A stretch of DNA of 64,000 nt, taken from Owenia fusiformis. Taxonomy: Eukaryota > Annelida > Polychaeta > Sabellida > Oweniidae. Location of the stretch: the NCBI GenBank assembly GCA_903813345.2, contig CAIIXF020000004.1, positions 18,277,513 through 18,341,512 of the forward strand, read 5' to 3'. A program made the position numbers and the translations under genes. The notes below the pieces were generated by a model. That model was not told the origin of the DNA. It did not search any database and saw only the letters and a list, made by a program, of their open reading frames with translations. Below, piece by piece: positions 32,996 to 45,100 of the stretch; positions within the stretch are counted from its first letter, which is position 1; every line of letters starts with the position of its first letter.

Positions 32996-35900
32996 ATATG
33001 TTTATAAAACAATCAACTCTATCTCAGTCAGAATTTCTGGATCCAAAAATGGAACTAGATCAAGGTCATGCCAAGAGTGTTAGTCACTTAATTTATTGTA
33101 AAAGTATTGGTATATCCCTTCCAACCCTATTGAAGGTTGCTAAAAACCTATTAACTATACTTGGTAAATGTGTAAGTGGTGAAAAAGTGATAATTTGAAA
33201 ATACAGTATTCATCTCCATTATGCTGCCATCTTTCAACACTTCTGCGAGAAGTCACGTCATCAACTACTAGACTTTGCTAAGCACAAGGAGAGCAGAAAA
33301 ATGATAGAAATGTCTTGCTTAATATCTAAGCTTGGTATTTAAAATGAAAACATTTGGAGTTGAAATCTTAGACAATTTTAAAGTTTCTTTTGCTTTTGGA
33401 ATACTGCTACATGCTGATTTAGGAGTCAATAATACAAGTTTCTGTCACATTTATTTTTCAAATATTTTTTTTTAATGTTGAATTGAACAATTCATTTTTA
33501 ATGAGCAAATCTGACCTAACCAAAAACTTTTTTTATTTTGTTTGACGTGTATTAGTAGTTTCAAGACAGCAACATGTTAGTAAGGTCAGAAAAATTGTCA
33601 CAGTTTTACAGTGTTTTTACTGCCCTCAATCCATGTGTGAATATTTTAAAAACAGATTTTCTTGGAAATTCTCTTTTATACTGTAGTGCTCCAATAGTCA
33701 AGTTTTGGTTTCTTGTCATACTCCAGGAATTTGGCCATTACTTCTGTACACTGTTCAAAATAACAAAATAAAAGAAACTGATTTTGAGATCAAACATTTT
33801 ATTGAAAAGTTGGTTATTAAATTAAAGCAGCTACAATGCGCCAGCTTTCTACAAGTATGTATCATATCACTGGTCAGATGCGCCATCTATATTTAATTAT
33901 ATACAAGATGTATAGACTTCAACTATGTACACACACTTTTATTGTCATGTAATATACTCAAACAAAATGACACTGGCTGGGACAAGTATGTTTGCCCCAG
34001 ACATGATTACTCCAATCCAATCCAATCCTGGTCTGTACTTCCAAGTGATGCTACAGAAATGTGACATTCACATGTTATTAACATAAACATAACATTGATA
34101 GTCTTTGTCAACCCTTTTGCTTCCATTCTCCATTCTCTCTCATTATATAATGTGAGGGGAGAGGCAGAGTTAGGCAAGACTATTACATCAATAGGTTAAT
34201 GACATATGTAGCTAAATTCATTCATAATGGAAATAAATATTGCATTTATTGCAACACTTCAACCAGAATAAGATTACATCTCAACAAATCTCTCAAAGAA
34301 ATATCAACTCAATTCAACTGTTCTTGTTTGCACCGCAAGCACAATTATATTCTTTATTTAACAAGTTTACATTAAGGTAGATCAAATCAGCTGACTGCAA
34401 TTATTACTTACATCTTTTACAAGTAAGCTTGTAAACATCCATCGTATGCAAACAAACATTTCCTAATATGCCCCTTCTGATTGGCAAAATAACCAGTATT
34501 GTACTTGTACATCTCCATTAAATTTGATTAAAATCTTGCCAGGGCATTTCACAATTCAGGTTTTCACGAAGGCAATGTTGCAAAATAAACATACTCCATT
34601 TCCAGGATAAAACTGTTGCATAGAAACTGCCTTATAAAACTACATACATTGTATTTACATGTGAGATTTCAGTGGTTCAACTTACCAGTAGCTAGCTTTA
34701 CCTCCTCTCTTGACAAACAAATACTTGTACAGTACTATCAAATAGTTTTCTAAACTAGAATAAAGAAAAACAGGTTACACAGTTTCAGACCCCATCACAC
34801 CATTAGCTTGCTTGTAGTATCATCTGAGCTCAATGAGGGACTGTCCTTTCTTCTCAAATGCATATGGCCCCTTGATCAAGCTATGATACAGCAATTAAGT
34901 GAATGGTATGATGGGGACTGAGTGGTAGAACCGTCATTACACATAAGGTAAGAGAGAGATGACAAAATAATCAGGTATGTTATCACACTTGGGTTTCAAT
35001 GAACAACTTATTATAATGCCACTGCAACTCAATTGTCCAACCATATATTTCTTAGAACAGCTTCTACATTGACATAATGTTCACTACATAAAGTTAGTAA
35101 AGAGAAAATCAATATGTTAAAACACTACATATTTCACTAAGAAAATGATAAAATATATAAATGGACAGCACAGAAAAATTCTGCCTTGTTTGCATGAGAA
35201 AAATGTTTGGAAGTGGCACCACTACTGTTTGGCTTCATTGTTAAAGCCATACATATTGATATTTTCTAGGCCTACTGTTATTTTACAAGGCCTACTCATG
35301 ACACATGATATTGTTATTTCACAAGGCCTGTTGCAGAGTTGCAAGACATCACTGGGCCTGCTGTTAATTTACAAGCGTTTCACTAGGTGTTACTTAGGCA
35401 TATTATTTGAGGCCTATTGATATTTCAGATGGCCTGCTGTTTTATTGTTTCTTCACAAGGCACACTGGATGTGTTTGTTATCTTACTAGTCAAATTATGA
35501 GTCACAAGACCCACTGCTACATATCTAAGCCTAACAGATCAGTTGCGGTAGAGATCTCATTTAACAAGATTTCAAAGTTATTCAGCAAAAGGTCTATTGC
35601 TTTATATTTGTTCAGTGGGCCTTTGAGTTATTTCATTAGGCCTATGAAGTTTATTCATGAGACCTACTTTTATTTCATGAGGCCTACTAGCTATTTCATC
35701 ATTAGGCCTCCTATAGTGTTATTTCATTAGGCCTACTGCTGTTTCACTGCATATAACTGGTTAAATGAGCAATCTCGTTCTGTTCTCTTACATATAATAC
35801 TCACATCTGTTTCACATGATCATTAAGATTTACTGGGAGACTATATGAAGGATTATCTAAGCTAAACATTGAAACAGAGTGCTTCTTTAGCTTAAATTAT

Positions 35901-36380
35901 CCAACTAAGTTTAACTGATTTTCAGAAGTTTAACGAGTCTTTTAAAAATAATCCAAAATGTGAACATGAATAAAGATATGTTATCGCATTGAGAATAATG
36001 TTAAAAATCCATCTCCATACACTTAAGTCTCCTATAGTCTTATGTGTGGTCAGGAAACTAGGAGAACTTACAAACGAACATGGACAGTGTTGTTATGTAT
36101 TAAAAGCATTTACAAATTGGACATCAAATGGTTTTATATAAAACAAAAATTGTTTCAAAGGGAGCAACATTAACATGTTTACCAGAGCTACATTCTAGAC
36201 CTTGACATGTCTCCCAATTTTACACCAATCATTAGACATTAGCATCTTGTGATAAACCTTTTAGTCTCTCATTGGAAGTTTCATTCCCCACTGTCTTATC
36301 ACCCCTTATTCTACATCTTACAGGGGTCTTATGAGAATGGACTAGTCCATTATGCGACCACTATGGGGGTGCTTTGTTGA
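32996..36380 (-). other. Convergent intergenic region and FXR 3' UTR
   Basis: No coding exon seen. Most of it is probably the 3' UTR of the minus-strand FXR gene, which stops at 36381. Candidate minus-strand AATAAA signals (TTTATT on plus) occur at several places, e.g. 33938-33943; I cannot choose between them. The AGGCCTACT-rich stretch at 35265-35750 is listed separately. Confidence 0.45.
35265..35750. repeat. Degenerate AGGCCTACT-based repeat in the FXR 3' UTR region
   Basis: About 20 copies of (A/T)AGGCCTACTG followed by TATTTCA-like text, spaced about 20-35 bp, with many variants. The core AGGCCT is a palindrome. Confidence 0.7.
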
Positions 36381-39158
36381 TCACTCTCCATTCACCATAG
36401 GTGTGGATTTACTATCAACTTTAGCTTTCAGATTCTTAGGTTCTGATTCACTTTGTTGTCCATTTAGTTTTGCTGTTGCATTATTTGGTTTAGGATTTGT
36501 TGAGTTAGGTTTGGGGTCGCGTTTACGTGGCGGACGTTGATCTTTTGGCGGAGATTTATCCTTACTATTAATGTTTTTAGAGTTTTTATTATTATCAGCA
36601 GGAGCTACACCATTCATATTAACACTATATGTTGTCGCAGATTTAGTAGAGTCTCCCCCGCTAGAGGGAGCTGGCTGTTTGCCGCGAGATGGAGACTGAT
36701 CAGATCGTCTGTTTTGACTGTTAGATCTGCGAGTACCAGCACCTGAAGTCCTGGCTGACTGCACATTCTGGTTTGAGGGATTTCTATTGGCTGATCGGGG
36801 CTCATCACGTGATTCATATGGACGGTTGAAATCATCATTTGAGTTGTAGCCACCTCCTCCACGACCTCGTCGTTGGCGCCCTCTATATCCTCCACCATAC
36901 TCGTCTGCAGATTGGTATCCCCCAGAACCACGCCCTCCTCGGCCACGTCCCCTGCCCCGTCCCCTGGAGCCACCCCGAGGTGCGTATCCACCACCCCCTA
37001 CTCCAGTGTCTGTATCAACACCCTCTCCTTGACTGGCATAGTTTGACACACTATTATCAGTCTCAGTGCCTGTCTCAACTCCATTTCTGGCTTTGTTCAT
37101 ACGATTACGACGACGTCTTCGTCTCCTATTAGGTCCATCAACTGATGACACACTCTCTGGAAAATGGATGAACCATGTACACTTCAGCACTTTAAAATCT
37201 CAACAATAAGCAGTACAATACCATATTTGTGAGATGAGTATATACTATTCGATCCAATGTCTTTAAGGTAGACTGAGTAGAATGAATTATCAGACTCGGT
37301 TATTGATCCAGATATTTTCCCCATTTCAATAAAGATTTTTAAACTGTAACCATGGTGCAAGCCCATTCCAAAACACTTACCTTGATCTTGGCTGGTGACG
37401 CTAGACACATCATTGTTGTCAAGAACAGTTGTTTCCTCATCACCATAGCGACGCCTTCTATTGTTGTCATAGTCAGAATCACCAGGGTTCACTGGAAAAC
37501 AAGTGTCACATCCACATTAGAAAATTGAAAATGTAAAAACAATGTGTAATTTGGAGATGAAGAAAATTAAAGGCCCATAACATCCTCCACTCTAGACTCA
37601 ATGGCCAAAATCTTGCAAACCATATCCTTAGATCACATTGAAGTCATTCAATAAGACTTGTTTTTAGATAATGAACTAAAAATAGAATTATATGCTGAAT
37701 TATTAAAATTTTTGTTGGTCCAATATTGGAGTTATGGGGTTTCCACTAACTGTCAAAAGTAGAGGTATGATAAACACTGGCATATTCTGTCATTCAAACC
37801 CCTACTCCAACTTAAGAGTCAAAGAAATGTTAATTGTAGTCTTACAGGAAGAAATCTATGAATTGATATGAATAAAAAGGGTCTGTCGATGGAAATACTC
37901 AAAAAGCTATTCTTTGGTACATAAACAAACTACATGCTATTGAAATAACCTGATGCAAAACTTATTTTCTAATTAGTAACTAACTCACTCGATCTAAGTT
38001 TTGGAACATGCATTGGTTGTAGGAACCTGTGTGTCTTCATGCCTCATGTGGTAACCCCATATTTGGTATTCCTTTAATCCCTTATATAGCAATCCCTTAT
38101 TTGGTAATCCTTTAACCCATTATAGGGCATTCCTTAAATGGTAATCCCTTATATATACTCTTCAATCTTTATATCTGACCACCAGGGCATTGATATATTG
38201 TGGCTTTTGTACTATGTGCCCATCTCAGCTGACATGCATCATTCTCTGTGGACTAACCACTGTGTAAATGTATTAGTGCATGCTATTCAAGGGAGAATAG
38301 TCTATTGTGTGACTACCCAATGAAACAAAATGGCTTGTTTATTTCTAACCAACATATAACACAAACTCGCAAGCCTTAACTTCTAGAAACCCAAAATAAG
38401 CAGTCACTCAAGTCCAAACTGTCAACCAAGCACAAATTGGACCAATCAGAACTCACCATTGGTCATTGACCCACCACGTCCCCTCCCCCAGCCCCTCCTT
38501 GTTCGCCCCCTACTGGAGCCCCCAATGAGGCTATCAGTTAAGTAACCACTCTGACTTCGTGAACGACGATTCTCTTCACGCATAACCTCTTCGTTCCAAT
38601 CCAGGATTGGTCGATTTAACGGAGGTTGAAGGTCATTTTCATCTGGTCAATGAAAAAGTTTGCCATATAGTGAGTACTTTTTGTCAATGTTTAATGAATA
38701 ATCCCAGTTTTCTCTTAGACCTCAGACACAATCAAACTCTGTCATGTAATGAACTGGGATAGGCAAATCTGTTTTATTTGTGACCAAGGTAATAAACTCA
38801 ATAAAAACCATAATAATTACAATGCAGACTTTTGTAGATTATACATTTGTACAAGTTTCACATTTCTATACATAGTGCTGCTTCTTTTACATAAATAATA
38901 AAAATGCTAAAATGTTTGCAACTTCTCACCTCCTGAGTTGAAGTCTCCTCCTCTACGGCCTCCTCTGCCCCAGCCACCTCGTCCACGTCCCCGCCCACGT
39001 CCTCCTCGGCCCCGCCCCCTGTCTTCCATATATGGTTCATAAGGCTGCTGTCTGCGCTCTCTAGGGGGAGGGAAATATGGGCCAGGCTGTTGCTGTACAT
39101 TCAAACTACGCAACTGCTGATCTAACTCAAGCTTTTCTTGACGTAGTTTCTCAACATC
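36381..39158 (-). other. FXR exons 12-15: export-like stretch and RG/RGG-rich C-terminus
   Basis: Residues about 361-793. Exon 12 begins [15 protein letters not shown], in the position of the family's nuclear export signal, then has a first RG box ([20 protein letters not shown]). Exon 13 keeps the family's LDW motif region and adds [14 protein letters not shown]. Exon 14 is acidic/Asn-rich. Exon 15 (258 aa) has RRRRRRNR, a second RG box ([13 protein letters not shown]) and a long Ser/Asn/Lys-rich low-complexity tail. The whole protein is longer than vertebrate FMR1 or FXR1 (about 620-630 aa), mostly because of this tail. Confidence 0.85.
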
Positions 39159-42100
39159 CTGCAATAATATTCTTTCATATTAAAAAATACTTCTGAAAAT
39201 ATAACGCAATATGCAAGTCAAAGTCAGCTGAACAAGTATACCACAGTTACTGGGCAAAAAGCTGATTGTTGGTCACAAAAATACAACTTACTACTTGCTC
39301 AAATGTCCATCACCAGAAGCTTAAAGTTTCTCAAAACATTTTGCTACCCAAGTCATGAGTTTTGTTTTAACTACTTCTTTCAAGACTACAATTTTATAGG
39401 AATGTGATAACTAGGCTGTTAACCATATATAGTTAAGCTATAGTTAAACTTGTATCTCAGACATGGGCTTTGCCAGAAGCAGCTTGATCTTAGGTGTCTG
39501 TACTTTTAATTTGCTGATAGCTTGCTTACTAGCATTGCTGATATCATGTATTTAACATACCTTTAGATGTGTCAAGTGATATTCTAGCAATAACTAACAT
39601 TGCTGATATCATGTATTCAACATACCTTTAGATGTGTCAAGTGATATTCTAGCAATAACTAACATTGCTGATATCATGTATTCAACATACCTTTAGATGT
39701 GTCAAGTGATATTCTAGCAATAACTAACATTGCTGATATCATGTATTTAACATACCTTTAGATGTGTCAAGTGATATTCTAGCAATAACTAACATTGCTG
39801 ATATCATGTATTCAACATACCTTTAGATGTGTCAAGTGATATTCTAGCAATAACTAACATTGCTGATATCATGTATTCAACATACCTTTAGATGTGTCAA
39901 GTGATATTCTAGCAATAACTAACATTGCTGATATCATGTATTTAACATACCTTTAGATGTGTCAAGTGGTATTCTAGCAATAACTAACATTGCTGATATC
40001 ATGTATTTAACATACCTTTAGATGTGTCAAGTGATATTCTAGCAATAACTAACATTGCTGATATCATGTATTCAACATACCTTTAGATGTGTCAAGTGAT
40101 ATTCTAGCAATAACTAACATTGCTGATATCATGTATTCAACATACCTTTAGATGTGTCAAGTGATATTCTAGCAATAACTAACATTGCTGATATCATGTA
40201 TTTAACATACCTTTAGATGTGTCAAGTGATATTCTAGCAATAACTAACATTGCTGATATCATGTATTCAACATACCTTTAGATGTGTCAAGTGATATTCT
40301 AGCAATAACTAACATTGCTGATATCATGTATTTAACATACCTTTAGATGTGTCAAGTGATATTCTAGCAATAACTAACATTGCTGATATCATGTATTCAA
40401 CATACCTTTAGATGTGTCAAGTGATATTCTAGCAATAACTAACATTGCTGATATCATGTATTCAACATACCTTTAGATGTGTCAAGTGATATTCTAGCAA
40501 TAACTAACATTGCTGATATCATGTATTTAACATACCTTTAGATGTGTCAAGTGATATTCTAGCAATAACTTGGCATTGCTGATATCATGTGTTTAACATA
40601 CCTTTAGATGTGTCAAGTGATATTCTAGCAATAACTAACATTGCTGATATCATGTATTTAACATACCTTTAGATGTGTCAAGTGATATTCTAGCAATAAC
40701 TAACATTGCTGATATCATGTATTTAACATACCTTTAGATGTGTCAAGTGATATTCTAGCAATAACTTGGCATTGCTGATATCATGTATTTAACATACCTT
40801 TAGATGTGTCAAGTGATATTCTAGCAATAACTAACATTGCTGATATCATGTATTTAACATACCTTTAGATGTGTCAAGTGATATTCTAGCAATAACTAGC
40901 ATTGCTGATATCATGTATTCAACATACCTTTAGATGTGTCAAGTGATATTCTAGCAATAACTTGGCATTGCTGATATTCTCAATCGTGCCAACAAACAGG
41001 AATGGAACAAGGCCCTGCAAGGAGGCAACACTCTTAAATAAAAACATGTAAAACATTGCTTTTTGCTTTAAAACATACATGTAAAATTAAAGATGACAGA
41101 CAATAAAAATAGTGAAGAAAGGGGATATGTCATGAGCTTTCATTTCTAATGGACATCACAGCAAGAATGAACATAAACATATTTTTTCAGAATTAGAGAA
41201 TTTGTATTAGTTTTTTTTAACTTATTTGTATATTAATTGAAATAACCAAATGTTGTGTTTGCTTACATCTTCCCGTTGACTGGCATTTTCCGTGTCGTTG
41301 TCTCCCTCTATCTTTACACGGACAACACCAGATTTGTCAACCATTTCTTGGATGTTACGACCATTCTTGCCAATTACTTTAGCTGCAAAGATGCGAAAAT
41401 GAACCATAAAGATTTTCATTTTATATACAAATATGCTAGTACAGTATAACCTGTGTACAGCTAACACTTTGAACCAGTCAGGTTACTAAGTCAGGTTTGT
41501 TTTTATCATTTGCTTCTATTGCTCCCATGATCAACCAATTATGCATATTTTGTCATCTTAAATAATATAAAATCTTGTACACAGTAATATTGCTCATTTC
41601 TAAAAAAATGCAAGAATTAACAATGTTTTCTTTTAAGGAAGTTCCTTTCTCTTATATCTTACGTATTAGTTCTCTTGGCACATTGTAGCTCTCCTCTCCA
41701 AATTCCAGCATGTTCCTGGCCTCTTTCACGACCTCCTCATTCTGGAATACAATACACTCTAATTCAGCCTACATGTCATATACCAGGAGTGAAACATAGG
41801 AACTGTTATTCATTTCCAATAATACACCTGCCCATATATTTACTATTTAGCTCACTAATTTTCTACCATTGTGAGAAAGGACTTAACACAATACAGAGAA
41901 CATGCAAAAGTTGCAATACACTCTTTGGAAAGAGACCAACAAAAACATTATTCACTACTCCAAGACCCACCACTGATGAGCATGTTAATAAAGAACATCG
42001 TAGACTTTTATCTCCATTCTCGGAAACTAACCTCGCCATGTACTGTAAACGTGCAGGTGTTCTCATCAAGCTCTATTGCAGTGATGCCATCTATCTTCCT

Positions 42101-45100
42101 TGCCTGTGAGATATTCACACCATGTGACCCTATAGCCAAACCCATCAGGTCTTCACGCACTGCAAACTCCTCAAAGTAACCAGATCTTTGCATCTTTGTG
42201 GACTGAAACATTGAAATCTGTTAATATAATAATATAAACTTTCTCATCCTTCCAGACTGATAATGAGTGAAAGATCGAAAAGGTTAACATTTTCCCTGTA
42301 ATATGGGAATATCTTTCAAATTGGCACTGTTTCTGATATGATCCTAGTATATTATAAAATACTGATAATATTGATTTTTGGAAAACTATGCAACAAAATG
42401 CACTTTTCAGGTATGATAACATGATAGTACAGGCAATGAAATGTAAAATGCAATGGCCAAATTGTTTAATCAAATAAAAGAGTCAATTCACATTGCCAGG
42501 GAATTAGCTATGACATCAGATTAACTTTATAGTAAAGATAATACAAGGCATTAACAATGACAAAATGTCACCACCAGTTATTGGATATTGTAAGAATTTG
42601 TTACAGACACTGGCCACTGACCATAAAAAAGTTGAAGACTATAACACTTCTGGTGGTGAAATAATAATGTTATATGGTACATGGGAAAACTGACTGCCAT
42701 GATGTTTTTTAATCAAAGACAAAATAATGAAGTCAGAGAAAGGTCAAGGTGAAAGGGTTAAGGTGAAATGACATGATATATACTCATGGATCAGAGTAAC
42801 AAACCAAACTTTGGGTCCTTTGAAAAAATATGAACTCACATCAAGTTTTCTCGAATCTTCCAATCTTTTACAAGCCTCATCCATTCTTTGTTTTAAGACG
42901 TGCTTTTGGCGCAAATTACGTATATGCATGTCTCCTAGCATGGATGCCTTGCGCGTTGTCGACTCCTTTGTTGCCTGCAATATCACATAAATGGTACAAA
43001 TACAGAAGTAAGCAATGACATAATTCTTTGAAATATTAACCCAAATCAGCAAAAAATAGATAAGGCATTGGGAAAGAGTTGAATATTAACGAAACAATCT
43101 AGGGAGGATGTGACTAAACTTTTCTCATAATAACATATCCATTGATGAAGGCTAGGCCTAGTCTACTATTAATAATATTTGCAGGTGTTGGAATATAGTC
43201 TGGGTTCTCAGTACTTACATAAACAATTATGGCATGGTTTTCTTTAGAGTATATTATGAGAGATGGACCAACTGTCTTTTTGAAATCTTTGTGGATTTGT
43301 TCATCTTCACACCTGAAATAAAATACATTTCCATCAAAATAACTCAATCATTAAACAAAGATAATAATTCATGACTTATACCATCTACCCAGACAATTTG
43401 GTCATGATCTAGTTTGATTTAGTTTTACTTATACACACATTGTTATAAATATTAATATTAAACCATGGGTCTGTGATTGAATGAATTAAACTGCCCTTCT
43501 GGATGTAATGAAATTCATGGACCTCAGAAAAAGATAAGTTTCATAAGATGCTACAAAATAATCATGCTTACATATCTTGAAGATCTTCTGGTATGTCAAT
43601 CACACATTTGTAAAAGCTGCCATTGGTTAGATGATTACTGGAACAACATAAACATGGTAATAATGTCATTATAACATAGTTGAAGTGCATTCCCCATTGA
43701 AATCAATGTTAAAAGCAGAATCAGGGATTTAGGGAACATCCAATGTACCATATCAGTTACATCATCTACCAAAGGATCCATAGTATCTTAATTTCTAAAT
43801 TGCTCAAGTCAAACTCCAGTTAAAGAAAGTAATAACAATTGTATATAAAAGAGCTTTTAATTGGTAAGTGCAATCAAAATCATCACTTTCCACTGAATGG
43901 ATATAACGACTGGCTTAGAATGGACCAATTGATTTAAAATATGTATTAGCACTGTAAGCTTACCTTTTGTTCATTGGTCGTACCCTATCTACAGGACAGA
44001 TGTCATTGTATGTGGTCTCCCAGCCCAAGTATTCCACAACTACAAACTCTCCTTTCATCATCTTAACCCTGGCCTTCCACCAGCCATATGGCTCCTGGGG
44101 ACTTGACTGAGTATACACCTACAATGAACATAGGTTCTTTATCAAGGTTCATTCATTTATTGTCATCTCAAATGCATTGGTGAAACCAACTGACACACTC
44201 AATCGTCATAGCAACATGAGCCAAGATACAGATAATCAAGATTTCTTAAAATCAACAAAAATAACTACAAGGGACATGTCACTATTTTACAGTAATAACA
44301 AGGATTCAAAAATAATTGACAATAATTAGGCCATTATAATTAAAGGTGATTATATCAGATAAGAATATAAAACTGACCTCCACTTCATCTGCCTCTCTAT
44401 AGTCAGACCTGCCAGGCACTCTTGGTGGAAGTCTGGCCTCACTGAATGGAATTCTTTTCTCTGACTGCCAGCTGCAAGTACATAAAATACACATATTTTA
44501 GTACATGGAATTCGTTAAAAATGCTCCTTACAATTTGGATGGAACAAATTGCAAATTTTATACAAATGATCAAATGCATTTGTATATTAATTATTAAACC
44601 ATGGGAATCATGGCACCTTGATAGATTTGGAAATACTTTACTAAATCATCCATGATCCCTAAGTTAGCATCAACCCCCTTAGCCTCAAATACAGAAGCAT
44701 GTAGATATTATGTACACTGACCTGAAGTACATAATACTGTTTCAAACACTTAACATTTAATGAATGTATTAAATAAAGTCATGAATTCATTCATATGATA
44801 CTTTTAACCAACTCTAATTCATTCTCATCCATATTCTAACTAGGCCTAAAGGAACCAAGGATTCTTTCATTGGAACAGGTTTCAAATTTGATCATATTTC
44901 TGTGATTTGAACTGAACTTTGGACATGTTGGAATGAGCCTAATCTGTTTTCCATATTTGCTTTCAAACCTCAAGCCCCCTCCCATATTTATATATACTTA
45001 TAAAAGTGACTATTTCACTCAATTAAAATAGGAGGAGAATGTTAAACTATCTGGGTTAACTCCCTTCATATACACATTTCAGTCTTCACTCACTTCAGGT

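Noticed and set aside
36537-37132. Plus-strand and alternate minus-strand open frames over FXR exon 15
   Set aside because: Shadows of the GC-rich RG-coding exon, which is firmly supported in its own frame.
39531-40978. CRISPR array
   Set aside because: Regular repeats but no unique spacers; the unit is exon tail plus intron in an animal gene.
41675-42179. Plus-strand open frames of 102-144 codons over FXR exons 8-9
   Set aside because: Antisense shadows of KH-coding exons and introns.
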